Source: Saccharibacillus nicotianae
GTDB taxonomy: Bacteria > Bacillota > Bacilli > Paenibacillales > Paenibacillaceae
Reading direction: 5' to 3'
Assembly (NCBI RefSeq): GCF_042681745.1
Contig: NZ_JBHUGF010000010.1
Span: forward strand, 2,604,001-2,668,000
DNA length: 64,000 bases
The position numbers and the translations under genes are program-made. The notes beneath the pieces were generated by a model that saw nothing but the letters and a program-made list of their open reading frames with translations, searched no databases and was not told the origin of the DNA. Below, in pieces: positions 53,091 to 62,651 of the stretch (position 1 is the stretch's first letter; each line of letters opens with the position of its first letter).

Positions 53091-54212
53091 TTATGAAAGG
53101 ATACTTTTTCCTGCGAAATAAGCAGTTAAGCGATGATTCAATGCTTCTTCACTCAACTCGGTAAATAATCCTTCAGCAATCACCATATCGTATAGTCGTT
53201 CCATCGGTTCACGCGGGTCTGCTTTACGAGCCTTGGCATCACTTTTCAGCATCTCCCATGTTTCCAAAATATATGGACGTGCTTGAATATTTTGCCCTTC
53301 AAAGAAATGATGCAATTTTTCTACATCTTCTAAAAACCCTGCGCCAAATCGACCTGTCACATCACCACGTAACAAAGCTATCTCTGCTTCATACATCGGA
53401 CGCTGTGTTTTAGCATCTTTACCGATCCAAGGCGTTTCCAGGATAAATGGACGACCTTTCAACTGATCATGATGAACAATACGGCTAAGCGCTTCATAAC
53501 CGATCCATCCAGATCCAAGTGTGGTATGACGATCCTTACCTGCGCCTGTTGGATTTTTACTATCATTGATATGCATAACAGTTAAACGATCCAAACCAAT
53601 CAGACGATCAAATTTCTCAAGCACTCCATCAAAATCATTAATCAGATCATAACCAGCATCATGGGTATGACAAGTATCGAAACAAATCGTTAATCGTTCA
53701 TTATGAGGTACCATATCAATAATCTGCGCGATTTCTTCAAAGCTACGTCCTACTTCTGTTCCTTTACCCGCCATTGTTTCTAAAGCGATATTCACATCGG
53801 TTTCAGACACACCAGCTAATACTTTTTCCAGACCTTCTGCAATACGCTTAATACCAAATTCAGCATCCATATCTGTAAAAGCACCTGGATGCAGCACGAT
53901 ATTGCGTACCCCAATTTGATGCGTACGGCGAATTTCTTCTTGTAGAAAATCAACAGCCAATTCATAAATATTTTCTTTATACGAACCTAAATTAATAATA
54001 TAAGGGGCGTGTACAACAATTTCTTCAACGCCCATCGTTTGCATTTTTTCTTTTCCTTCTTCAATAAATAACGTATCTATAGGTTTACGGCGCGTATTTT
54101 GTGGCGCTCCGGTATATATCATAAATGAGCTTGAGCCATATGTATCTGCCTCATTCGCTGCACTAAGTAACCCTTTACTGGAAAGTGATACATGAGAACC
54201 AATCTTTAACAT
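53091..54212 (-). CDS. nfo: Endonuclease IV (AP endonuclease) with C-terminal extension
   Basis: This DNA-repair enzyme cuts at abasic sites. The TIM-barrel with three zinc ions is shown by IGSHVSLSSKGLLSAANEA, VVHAPYIINL, NIVLHPGAF, ALETMAGKGTEVGRSFEE, CFDTCHTHDAGYD, and MHINDSKNPTGAGKDRH, all standard metal-site blocks. ATG at 54212 has aaggagg upstream; the open frame 14 codons further upstream lacks one. The protein is 373 aa where most family members have about 280-300. The extra 80 or so C-terminal residues (after EAEIALLRGDV) are acidic-basic mixed and unrecognised. Confidence 0.93.
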   Translation of the reverse strand: MLKIGSHVSLSSKGLLSAANEADTYGSSSFMIYTGAPQNTRRKPIDTLFIEEGKEKMQTMGVEEIVVHAPYIINLGSYKENIYELAVDFLQEEIRRTHQIGVRNIVLHPGAFTDMDAEFGIKRIAEGLEKVLAGVSETDVNIALETMAGKGTEVGRSFEEIAQIIDMVPHNERLTICFDTCHTHDAGYDLINDFDGVLEKFDRLIGLDRLTVMHINDSKNPTGAGKDRHTTLGSGWIGYEALSRIVHHDQLKGRPFILETPWIGKDAKTQRPMYEAEIALLRGDVTGRFGAGFLEDVEKLHHFFEGQNIQARPYILETWEMLKSDAKARKADPREPMERLYDMVIAEGLFTELSEEALNHRLTAYFAGKSILS

Positions 54213-54254
54213 AGTGTATTTCCTCCTTAGTGTTCCGCTATTCGCGAATCTCAC

Positions 54255-54607
54255 CTATTTTAACGTGAATACCAAAATAAATCTAGAAATAGCTGTACTT
54301 TTCATCTTAAATTCATCGTCTACTGATCAGATCACCTGTAGTAATTATGGGTAATGATTGTATAGAAGAATAATTAATGCTTAATATCAGTCGAATAAGA
54401 TTAATCTATCTTATATAGATAACTATATTGGCTATATAGTTAGATTCATTTTTGGATATAATCATGCATTTTCAATAAAGATGATATAGAAAAAGAGCCT
54501 ATAGAATCGAACAAACATAATAAATAGTGTTGCATTAGACAGACTCTATTATATGCGCAATGTACAGAACATAGTGAACCCACTTTAGATTAAACAGGAG
54601 GATTTAT
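54255..54607. other. Divergent AT-rich intergenic region
   Basis: About 350 bp lie between nfo and the epimerase gene. Short overlapping copies of tatatagat/atctatat occur at 54400-54450, but I see no hairpin of terminator type and no open frame with a ribosome binding site. The aggagg site of the next gene is at the right end. Confidence 0.55.
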
Positions 54608-55510
54608 ATGAATATTGTTGTTTGTGGAGGTACAGGTTTAGTAGGCCGTCATCTGGTTACATTTTGGCTGCAAGAAAATCACGATCTTACAGTAGTGAGT
54701 CGTAAAATTCCAGATACATCCAAATCTAATCCGGCTGTTCATTATATAACCTGGAACGATATGGAAAATAACCCTACTCAACTAGAAGGGGTAGACGTTA
54801 TTGTTAATCTTTCGGGAGAGACACTGAATCAAAGATGGACAACCAAAACCAAACTTGAATTAGTAGAATCAAGAATGAGAACAGTCAATATCGTTTCCAA
54901 AACAGTCGAAGCATTAAAGAAAAAACCAGAAGTCGTTGTTCAAGCGAGTGCTATGGCAATCTATGGTACTTCTGATACAGAAACATTTGATGAAAATAGC
55001 CCTAAAAGAACAATGAACTTTCCTTCTAGTCTTGCAGAGCAATGGGAAGCTGTAGCCGATAGTATCAAAGGTGTACGTCTTATCAAGCTGAGAGTCAGTA
55101 TTGTACTCGACAAACACAAAGGTGCATACCCGATGATGAGATTACCTTATATCCTTATGGCTGGTGGAAAATTAGGATCAGGGAAACAGTGGAATTCATG
55201 GATTCATATAGATGATATGGTTAGATTGATCGACTTCTGCGTTAAAAATAAAGCGATTGAAGGCCCGGTTAACGCCTCTTCTCCTAATCCTGTACGGTAT
55301 GCTGATCTGGGCAAAACGATTGCTAAAGTTACTCATCGTCCATACTGGTTCCACGTTCCAAGCATTGCGCTCAAACCGACATTAGGTGAAATGTCTGACA
55401 TTTTACTAGACGGACAACGTGTTATTCCTAAAAAAGCTCTGGATCATGGATTTACTTTTCTTTTCCCTGAGATACACGGTGCTTTGGAACATATCGAAAA
55501 AACACAGTAA
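54608..55510 (+). CDS. TIGR01777-family NAD-dependent epimerase/oxidoreductase
   Basis: This is a short-chain dehydrogenase-like protein. The dinucleotide motif is VVCGGTGLVGRHLVTFW, VIVNLSGETLNQRWTTKTK is the family block, the Tyr-containing segment is AMAIYGTSDTETF, and the late WNSWIHIDDMVRLIDFCVKN and SPNPVRYADLGKTIAKVTHR are diagnostic of TIGR01777. Members such as YfhF and the E. coli SulA-adjacent YfcH are of unknown function. ATG with aggagg upstream. Single gene. Confidence 0.92.
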   Translation: MNIVVCGGTGLVGRHLVTFWLQENHDLTVVSRKIPDTSKSNPAVHYITWNDMENNPTQLEGVDVIVNLSGETLNQRWTTKTKLELVESRMRTVNIVSKTVEALKKKPEVVVQASAMAIYGTSDTETFDENSPKRTMNFPSSLAEQWEAVADSIKGVRLIKLRVSIVLDKHKGAYPMMRLPYILMAGGKLGSGKQWNSWIHIDDMVRLIDFCVKNKAIEGPVNASSPNPVRYADLGKTIAKVTHRPYWFHVPSIALKPTLGEMSDILLDGQRVIPKKALDHGFTFLFPEIHGALEHIEKTQ

Positions 55511-55618
55511 CTGATCTACTATTTAGCAATACATGTTACGACTACAGGTCTGGAATAAGGTATTATTTACTTATTTTGTTGTTTACTTATACTGATGACT
55601 GGTATACGTTGGAAAAAA

Positions 55619-55661
55619 TAAAGGCGATTTCTTTAACATCCTTTAAAGAAATCGCCTTTTT
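55619..55661. terminator. Bidirectional terminator
   Basis: AAAGGCGATTTCTTTAA and TTAAAGAAATCGCCTTT form a 17-bp perfect stem with a short loop, with A/T runs on both sides. It separates the epimerase gene from the end of the tad locus. Confidence 0.92.
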
Positions 55662-55744
55662 GCTGTATTGATTTACAGTTTACCTTTTATCATTTATTAA
55701 TAATATAGGCACATATTTTTAGAAATCATTATTTTCAAAAAATA

Positions 55745-57607
55745 TTATCCTAATCGTAATGTATAGACTGCTTGTGCAATCGTAAAAGAATCACCTTCAT
55801 GTAAAGGATACTCTTTATACGGTACGATTGGCTCTCCTTTTAACATTGTTCCATTACGTGAACTCAAATCTTTGATCGTAATCTGCTGATCGCTAATTTC
55901 TAATTCTACATGATTACGTGAAGTTCCAGTCGACTTTTCCAAATAGTGAACACCTTCGGCAGCTCTGCCAATAATAAAGCTTCCTCGTGTTAAGCGTACA
56001 GGCTCCATCTGCATCGTTCCATTTTCTCTACGTTCTAAATATCCTGTAAATGGTTGTACTCCTGAAGGACTATAACCTTGATCCGCAGAAGCATCTTGCC
56101 CTAACAAAACAGTCGCCATATGAGGAGAAAGCATTTCTGTACTATGATGAGACGAATGCTGTGAATAACTATCTTCATGATAATTCGGTATCGATGGAGA
56201 TTGGGATGAACGACCAAACTCTACGGGTGAACCTGTATCAGAATAAGCACCTGGCTGTTGTTCATATCCACTCTGCATCGAATTTTGACTACGAATAGGT
56301 GATTGTACTGGTGTATCCGAACCAAAAATAGCAGCAATATTTTCATCTCGCCAACGCATTGGATCAGGTGCTGGCGTAGAAGATATAGTTGCTGAAGCCA
56401 TTGCTCCACCCCCGCCTGCTAACACCGGATCTGCTTGCCAGCGCCAACTTTCATTTCCATCTTCTTCAGTCTTTTTATGACGAACAAAAGAAGGCATTTT
56501 AAGACCATTTTGAAGTGGAGATTTACCTTTCAAGATCATATATATAACTAAAGCAATCGCTACAGTCAAAGCTGCACAGCCGTATAACATAAAATCATTG
56601 CTGTGCGAAAGGTATCCAAATTTCCAGATCATAGCGGTTACTAAAGCTCCTCCTGCTAGCAAATATGTGCGATGTGCTGAAGGCATAGGTTGTACTTCCT
56701 CATCGGTGCTAGATACTGTAGAAGATGCTAGATTGTTATCTTTACCTTTTTTTGCTGACTGGTGATTCTGATTGCTTTGTACAGAAGAAGCAACCGTTTC
56801 TGAGGGAGACACTCTTTTTTTCTTATTTTGCATATGTTGTAAGATCGGATTAGTCGCAGGTTGAGATAGATTATTCATGTCTTGTTGGTATTTGGGATGA
56901 GCTCCTAATGGCTCTTGTGACGGTATCGCATTTGAAAACGGTGGAACTTGTTTATTGCGTAACTCTGCCGGATCAATCCATTTTGAAGTAGGAGCATGAG
57001 TAGGTTGAGGAGTAAGGTCGATCATTTGCTGTGGATTGCCAAGTAACTCCAGCAACAACATTTTGATGCCTTTGATCGTAAAATCTTCTGCATGACAATA
57101 ACGCAAAATTCGCTGAATCTGATTGCCGCTCAATTCAGCTACAGAAGTCATCCATCTTGATGCCAACTGACTCAAAACTATCTGTACAGGTTCTTCATTT
57201 AATGTCTCCATCACTGGAATATATGTAAAATGTAATGTTCCTGCCTGCAACGAACCTTCTACAAAAATATATTCTTCATCCAGTACATAATTGGTCATCG
57301 ACAACATATGCTGACTACTTTCTTCCAGTGTAGTAACCACTTGTAATAACAATCCTAAATACTCTGCAATCCCCATCATTTCACCTTGCATACAGTGTTT
57401 AAGCATACGTTTACCTGTAATATCATAACGTAGTACAGCTTGTAGATCGACTTCCTGTAAATGAAGCTGAAGCACTCCCCGAATACGAGAAGCCAGCATC
57501 ATTCCTGTCTGTGCTTTACTCAAATCGATATGTTGAAATCCTTGCTCACGACCTACAATCATATATGTTTTGCCATCTTGTACAAAATCCTGTGTTAACT
57601 GTTGCAT
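55745..57607 (-). CDS. FHA-domain protein with DUF6382-type N-terminus, tad-locus associated
   Basis: The 620-aa protein has an N-terminal domain (about 1-190) resembling DUF6382, a Ser/Gln/Pro-rich linker (about 195-300), two adjacent membrane segments (about 312-360), a low-complexity Ser/Gly/Gln stretch with GGGGAMAS (about 390-520) and a C-terminal FHA domain (about 530-620). The FHA domain has the phosphothreonine-binding pattern GSFIIGRAAEG, TSRNHVELEI and LSSRNGTML. Such proteins occur at the end of tad loci in Bacillota and may link pilus assembly to a protein kinase. No kinase gene is in the window. It is the last gene of the locus, 163 bp after the peptidase. Confidence 0.85.
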   Translation of the reverse strand: MQQLTQDFVQDGKTYMIVGREQGFQHIDLSKAQTGMMLASRIRGVLQLHLQEVDLQAVLRYDITGKRMLKHCMQGEMMGIAEYLGLLLQVVTTLEESSQHMLSMTNYVLDEEYIFVEGSLQAGTLHFTYIPVMETLNEEPVQIVLSQLASRWMTSVAELSGNQIQRILRYCHAEDFTIKGIKMLLLELLGNPQQMIDLTPQPTHAPTSKWIDPAELRNKQVPPFSNAIPSQEPLGAHPKYQQDMNNLSQPATNPILQHMQNKKKRVSPSETVASSVQSNQNHQSAKKGKDNNLASSTVSSTDEEVQPMPSAHRTYLLAGGALVTAMIWKFGYLSHSNDFMLYGCAALTVAIALVIYMILKGKSPLQNGLKMPSFVRHKKTEEDGNESWRWQADPVLAGGGGAMASATISSTPAPDPMRWRDENIAAIFGSDTPVQSPIRSQNSMQSGYEQQPGAYSDTGSPVEFGRSSQSPSIPNYHEDSYSQHSSHHSTEMLSPHMATVLLGQDASADQGYSPSGVQPFTGYLERRENGTMQMEPVRLTRGSFIIGRAAEGVHYLEKSTGTSRNHVELEISDQQITIKDLSSRNGTMLKGEPIVPYKEYPLHEGDSFTIAQAVYTLRLG

Positions 57608-57770
57608 AATAATGTATGCCTCCTTGCTTTCTATACTAGATATTTATTTCAAGATAAATTGTATTTGATATTCGTTCAAACTTTTCTACATTCCATTTTC
57701 TATGCAAACTTTAAAGTGATGAAATAATAATAGAATAAAATTCAAAAATAGCTTATTCATGACTTTGCGC

Positions 57771-58283
57771 TCAAGTGATAAAAAAATAACAAAACACAAC
57801 CCCTGGTAATACGGCGGTCATAAAAGGGAATGTTAAAAATTGTTGATGTTCAGTTTCTGTCGAGCGAATCGATTGTTTCCACAATACAGAACCTGCAAGC
57901 TTCCAGAATACTCTACGCATACGTACGATCGTTTCACGTCTCCACAACATAATGAGTAGACCAATAATACCTGCGAAAATAATAGAGTATATCATCACCT
58001 GTGCAGTCATTCCCATCCCGAACCATACACCAATTCCACCAAACAATTTCACATCACCTGCGCCTACAGCCTTCATCCAATGAAGAATAAGCATGATACC
58101 GAATCCCAATAGAAACCCTTTACCAGCAAAAGCAAGACCATCCCAACCAGACATTACCGCATGATATATTAATCCACTGACTATAAATAAAATATTCAGT
58201 ATATTAGGAATTTTGCGTTCTTTGATATCTGTCCAAAATGCCCATAGTATAAAAACTCCACCGCCGATAAATATCGTTTCCAT
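57771..58283 (-). CDS. Prepilin peptidase, A24 family (TadV/CpaA-like)
   Basis: This aspartic membrane protease cleaves the leader of Flp-type prepilins. The two catalytic Asp residues are in FWTDIKERKIPN (about D16) and GAGDVKLFGG (about D77), the GxGD-type signature. It has about six membrane helices in 170 residues and no N-methylation domain, as in TadV. ATG at 58283 is preferred over an in-frame TTG at 58313. The ribosome binding site is aaagggg, 13 nt upstream. It lies 48 bp after the TadE-like gene. Confidence 0.9.
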   Translation of the reverse strand: METIFIGGGVFILWAFWTDIKERKIPNILNILFIVSGLIYHAVMSGWDGLAFAGKGFLLGFGIMLILHWMKAVGAGDVKLFGGIGVWFGMGMTAQVMIYSIIFAGIIGLLIMLWRRETIVRMRRVFWKLAGSVLWKQSIRSTETEHQQFLTFPFMTAVLPGVVFCYFFIT

Positions 58284-58331
58284 TGCTATTCTGTATCCCC
58301 TTTTAATATCCAAATAAATGTTATAGTTTGA

Positions 58332-59498
58332 TTATGATGCGGCACTACCAATAACAGGTCGACCATCGTACTCTGCCACTTGGAATACCCCTCTAACTTC
58401 TTTTCCATCTGCTGTAGTAATCGTATAATTTGCCCATCCCGGTGTAGCATTAGAAGGAATTTTCCATGTCCAATTTACATTGCCTTCTGCATCTACTGTC
58501 GCCTGACCCAGTCCCTGTGCGGTGCTATTTCCGCTTTTATATTGAATATTAAGATGTACTGTTGTACCCGGAGGTGCTTTGGCTGCAATCGAAATATTGG
58601 ATTCTGGATAAGCAGGTGAAGGAACCGACACTACAGATACACCTGTTTCTTCTGTAGCTTCTGCGGCCGCATCTTCACCAAACTCCCCGGTATCTCCGAT
58701 CCATAATCGTTCGGTTGCTCTTGCTTGCAATACAATCGGTTTGAAAATCAAAGGAATCTTGAAAGGTAATTCGTAACGGATCTCAATTCCGAAATACGGA
58801 TGCGTTTTGGCTGTAAGATCAGGCACAGTTACTTGCGTCACATGAATACGTTCATAATCTAATTTATTTTCTGCGGATAGCTTCTGCATTAATGGTTTGA
58901 TCATTGTATCTAATGCAGGCGCAGATAATTGATTTTTCATTTCTTCTAATTTAATATCTCCACTACTTGCTGCTTCCATCATCCATGTATTGAGCGGAGC
59001 AGGAACAGCATCCTGATATTTAGACGCCAGTTCTGTAAATGTTAATTTAGGTAATCGCATCGATTCAGCAGGCAGAATTTTTTTGGCAACAAGGTTGTCT
59101 GCTGCTAGCTGAACAGGATACATATGGGTAGCTACATAGCGGGCTGTATCAGAAGTTACATTTTGCATCGCTGTATATACCAATGTCATTTGTACTAAAT
59201 AGACTAGAAAAATAGAAATAAATAAAAAAATCGGTAAAACCATAGCGGCTTCTAACACAATACTTCCACGCTCTCCGTTTTTAAAAAGAGTAAACTTAGT
59301 ACGACGATTGGGAGAATGATTTTTGAGTTCGTACACATTGTTAGAAGATGCAGAATAAGAACGATATGCATGATCAGATGGATCAGTTGTACTTTGACAA
59401 GAATAGTTGGCAACAAATCGGGATGCAGTGTTAAATACGCCAATTTGTTGAATTCTATTTTTGCTTTTAATAGGAGTAATCTGCTTGTTTATCCGCAT
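58332..59498 (-). CDS. TadE-like pilus assembly protein with N-terminal extension and C-terminal Ig-like domain
   Basis: A typical TadE segment, GERGSIVLEAAMVLPIFLFI (about residues 75-94), is followed by a membrane helix and an extracytoplasmic region. Ahead of it are about 74 polar residues with no membrane segment, unusually long for TadE. The C-terminal 100 residues (SNISIAAKAPPGTTVHLNIQ to GVFQVAEYDG) look like a bacterial Ig-like fold, which TadE proteins normally lack. ATG at 59498 overlaps the end of the upstream gene by 32 bp; the in-frame GTG at 59507 is also possible. The ribosome binding site is weak, so expression probably depends on translational coupling. Confidence 0.82.
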   Translation of the reverse strand: MRINKQITPIKSKNRIQQIGVFNTASRFVANYSCQSTTDPSDHAYRSYSASSNNVYELKNHSPNRRTKFTLFKNGERGSIVLEAAMVLPIFLFISIFLVYLVQMTLVYTAMQNVTSDTARYVATHMYPVQLAADNLVAKKILPAESMRLPKLTFTELASKYQDAVPAPLNTWMMEAASSGDIKLEEMKNQLSAPALDTMIKPLMQKLSAENKLDYERIHVTQVTVPDLTAKTHPYFGIEIRYELPFKIPLIFKPIVLQARATERLWIGDTGEFGEDAAAEATEETGVSVVSVPSPAYPESNISIAAKAPPGTTVHLNIQYKSGNSTAQGLGQATVDAEGNVNWTWKIPSNATPGWANYTITTADGKEVRGVFQVAEYDGRPVIGSAAS

Positions 59499-61749
59499 AA
59501 TACACACCCTGTTCTATAGAGCTATTCACACTGGTTGAATTCACCATTTTGATAACACCGGGTAAAAACCAAATCGGCATTGCTGTTCGTATATGAGCTG
59601 AAGCATACGTATTGCGCTCTGCTGGATTAATATCTGTTAAAAAGCGAATCAGTGCTAACATCCGAGACATCTTTTTCTCATTGCTAGGTTGTAACAAAAA
59701 CAAACGCATATAATCTCGATATTCAAATTCTATCGGGAAATAAGCAGATAATTTGGTTTTACCTGTATTGAGCAATTCGATCATATCTTTGATCGCCATT
59801 TCTACTCCATACGCAACACCTGCCGCAAGAACAGCTAACGGATGACCTAGATTTGCATTTTTGACAAGTCCTTCAGCAGTACGAATTGCGAGTCTCATTC
59901 CGAAAATTTCGCTATAGGCTGCGGCAATATTAGCAGAAGGATCGTTAATACCGTAAATAATATATTCAATCTGCTGATTGCGTACGCCAGCTTCTTCAAG
60001 CGCATCCGTAATAGAACCTTCTGATAACGTATCTAATAACCCTTGAAGCTGAATAATATCGAATGTATTAAAATACTGAATCGCATACTCATTTTGGAAA
60101 AATTCATTTCTACCTGCTAGAAGAGCATCGGATAAACCTCCAAATACAACATCCATCGCACCCATAGCATTTTTACTTTCTTTATAAGGATCGCTATCCA
60201 TAGTAGCGTCAGAAGTGGCTCCTCCATCTGCACCGTTAAAAGCGATACTTTCTTTGTAATATCCATCTACTTCATCGAATTCTTTAGCTAATAACCTTGC
60301 AGCAGCGGCTGCACCTACAATTTGAGCTAACATTTTTTTGGCTTTTTTTAATTCTTCTTTTGCTTTCGCTTCTGACGCAGCTTTTGTTTCGGTACCTGCT
60401 CTTGCTGCTTTGAGATCATGTTCGATCACACCCATAATTCCGTTAGGAGCTGTACCTGTATAATTATCAATATATTTTTGTAAAAGCTTGGCCGTACGAA
60501 TAGTACTGCTTTTTAAAGAGTTAGCATCACCAGTTGTTTTGGTAAGTTGAGCTGTAGCTTCTGTAATTAAGTTGCTAATAGAATACTGAGCTGTTGTATA
60601 ATCATCTTTTTGTGTTTTAATCGAACTTTCCATTTTCCCCAAAAGATCATCCGATAATACAAGTTGTTCTAAATTTTTGCGAAGTTCTGCTAATTTGGCT
60701 TCAGATTCTGCATCCCCCGCATTAGATCCACCTGGTATATTTGTATTTCTGACTCGCTCATATGCTTCGTTTTGTGTACGTGTTTTGGCTTCTTCTATAA
60801 TGCGCGCAATTTCTTGATTATATTTTTTTATTTCAACCATAATTTTGTTAGCTTCTGTGTACGTATCTTCGTGAGTATTAATTAGATCTTTGTAATCTCG
60901 TGATAAATTGGATAGGAATGTTTTGGATTTGCTTTTATAAGCAGAGATTTTGGCTGTATTGATCGGACTTTTATCTTTTTTCTTACGCTTTTTATCTTCT
61001 GCTATCAAAGCTGTATAATTATTGAACTGAGCTGCAATATCAGCGACTGACGTGATCGATCCTACATTTTTGTTAGCAATAGAACTTTTGACAGGATTCA
61101 TAATTTTAGTGGTTAATTCTTTAACTTCGCCCGCTGTTTTTTTCTGTAAAGCTATTAATTTATCTATTTCTTTTTCACGCTTATCGTAAGGCTCGCGTAC
61201 ATCTTCTAGGACATTAACCGTTTGACTGGCTTCTTTCAGTACACCAGACATGCCTTTAAATTTATCTACAATTTCTATTGTAAAATCGATTGGTGCTTTA
61301 TATTTCATTTCTTCTTGAATCTGGTGATTGAATACGTCATAGCTTCCTAAAGGTCGGCTTAATTGAATCGAAGTCGTATCTGCTTTCATCGGGATCAATT
61401 TAAAACTATCTGTACTCTCGGTATAATTAAAATTCTCATTTAACGCTGTATCTAATAGTTGTGTAGGATCAGATTCTCCCGCAGCAAACAATCCGTATTG
61501 TTGTTGAAGATCGGTATCAAATGCTGACATTGCTGAACGAACAGCAGCATGTGCTAATCGCTCGGATTGTACTTCCATCGCTGCTATACGTGAATAATCG
61601 ATAAAAACCGCTGTAAATAAAAAAACACCTGCAAGTACAACAATCATAAAAATAGAAACAGCGCCTTGTGTATCTGCTAACTTGCGTAGTAATGATTTTT
61701 TCCAATATGTGATTTTGGGTCTTATTTGTAATTTACGTGCTTTTCTCAA
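59467..61749 (-). CDS. Large TadG-like protein with an extended helical region
   Basis: The N-terminal part has the TadG-type membrane segment, QGAVSIFMIVVLAGVFLFTA (about residues 28-48), followed by VFIDYSRIAAMEVQSERLAH, as in DUF5702-like Flp pilus proteins. The bulk (about 150-500) is highly charged and probably coiled coil: it holds EKEIDKLIALQKKTAGEVKE, KKRKKKDKSP and many Lys/Glu/Ala heptads. The C-terminal 200 residues are more hydrophobic and Ala-rich. At 760 aa it is far longer than typical TadG. The start is TTG, with ggag 13 nt upstream. It lies between two TadE-like genes. Confidence 0.8.
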   Translation of the reverse strand: MRKARKLQIRPKITYWKKSLLRKLADTQGAVSIFMIVVLAGVFLFTAVFIDYSRIAAMEVQSERLAHAAVRSAMSAFDTDLQQQYGLFAAGESDPTQLLDTALNENFNYTESTDSFKLIPMKADTTSIQLSRPLGSYDVFNHQIQEEMKYKAPIDFTIEIVDKFKGMSGVLKEASQTVNVLEDVREPYDKREKEIDKLIALQKKTAGEVKELTTKIMNPVKSSIANKNVGSITSVADIAAQFNNYTALIAEDKKRKKKDKSPINTAKISAYKSKSKTFLSNLSRDYKDLINTHEDTYTEANKIMVEIKKYNQEIARIIEEAKTRTQNEAYERVRNTNIPGGSNAGDAESEAKLAELRKNLEQLVLSDDLLGKMESSIKTQKDDYTTAQYSISNLITEATAQLTKTTGDANSLKSSTIRTAKLLQKYIDNYTGTAPNGIMGVIEHDLKAARAGTETKAASEAKAKEELKKAKKMLAQIVGAAAAARLLAKEFDEVDGYYKESIAFNGADGGATSDATMDSDPYKESKNAMGAMDVVFGGLSDALLAGRNEFFQNEYAIQYFNTFDIIQLQGLLDTLSEGSITDALEEAGVRNQQIEYIIYGINDPSANIAAAYSEIFGMRLAIRTAEGLVKNANLGHPLAVLAAGVAYGVEMAIKDMIELLNTGKTKLSAYFPIEFEYRDYMRLFLLQPSNEKKMSRMLALIRFLTDINPAERNTYASAHIRTAMPIWFLPGVIKMVNSTSVNSSIEQGVYYADKQADYSY

Positions 61750-61768
61750 AATGATTCACACTCCTGCT

Positions 61769-62440
61769 TTAACTACCTGCTGCTGTAGAAAACCATTGCA
61801 GTACGGTTCCAGCACGTCCCATATTCATAGCCGTACCATATTTCCCTGTAAATTTGGCTCCGTAATAACGCATTAATTCAATCGTACGAATAAATTCTAC
61901 CGGTTCTACAACAACCGAACTTGCACTCACTTCACTTCGTAGCGGATGACCTAATTCACGTTCCAATGCCCCCAAAGAAATAGGTTCACTCAATGTTGTA
62001 TTTACATTTCGCATCATCAAATAGTTGTTATACGTTGTATTCCCACTCATTTTACCTGGTATCCATGAAGCAGCCGCTGATAATTTAGTTGCTGGTAACG
62101 ATCCGCCACCTCCACCCGGAATAGCGACATTCGCTGTATTGGTAGCTCCTGCCCATCCAAAAAGTGCACTAATCATACTATCATCTGTAATGCGCCAGTA
62201 CAGACCATCATCTTGACCTTGTGGAAAAGCACCGGTATTGATATCTTTGTGACTGTTATCCCAAGTGTAAGCCGCACGTTCTGAAGTTTTGGATGCTGCT
62301 TGTTTGAGCATTGTATTTTGATATTGGTACATACACATAAACAGAATCAGCAACGTGGTGAACAGAATGATAGGAAAAACGATGGAAGCTTCAAGTGTGA
62401 AGCTCCCTTTAGTATTTTTCCAAAAACGTTTAATATTCAT
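61769..62440 (-). CDS. TadE-family pseudopilin-like protein
   Basis: The signature TKGSFTLEASIVFPIILFTT (about residues 10-29) with a Glu five residues after the conserved Gly is typical of TadE-like pilus proteins. A membrane helix follows, then an extracytoplasmic region with GGGGGS and a Gly/Ala-rich C-terminus. The ATG at 62440 is 1 bp from the stop of the upstream pilin gene and lacks a clear ribosome binding site, so it is probably translationally coupled. A GTG at 62461 would overlap the pilin. Confidence 0.87.
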   Translation of the reverse strand: MNIKRFWKNTKGSFTLEASIVFPIILFTTLLILFMCMYQYQNTMLKQAASKTSERAAYTWDNSHKDINTGAFPQGQDDGLYWRITDDSMISALFGWAGATNTANVAIPGGGGGSLPATKLSAAASWIPGKMSGNTTYNNYLMMRNVNTTLSEPISLGALERELGHPLRSEVSASSVVVEPVEFIRTIELMRYYGAKFTGKYGTAMNMGRAGTVLQWFSTAAGS

Positions 62441-62441
62441 A

Positions 62442-62639
62442 TTATTTAGTAAATTCTGCACTTTTAGTTTCCATATATTTAATAGTATTCTCTACAATTT
62501 TTGTGATTGAAGTCTTAAATAACAGAGCTAACGTTACAATTACAGCTACGATCAAAATCATTTCCAATGTCCCAATACCTTCTTCATTACTCCAAAAGTT
62601 TTGAACTGCGCCCCATGAACCTTTAATCAAATTTGTCAT
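62442..62639 (-). CDS. Flp1-family type IVb pilin
   Basis: This 65-aa prepilin has a short leader ending EEG, cleavage expected before IGTLEMILIVAVIVTLALLF, with the Glu five residues after the cleavage site and a long hydrophobic segment. A short charged tail follows (ENTIKYMETKSAEFTK). This is the major pilin of the tad locus and the substrate of the prepilin peptidase at 57771-58283. The ribosome binding site is aggagg. It lies 12 bp after the upstream tadC-like gene. Confidence 0.93.
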   Translation of the reverse strand: MTNLIKGSWGAVQNFWSNEEGIGTLEMILIVAVIVTLALLFKTSITKIVENTIKYMETKSAEFTK

Positions 62640-62651
62640 TATATTTTCCTC

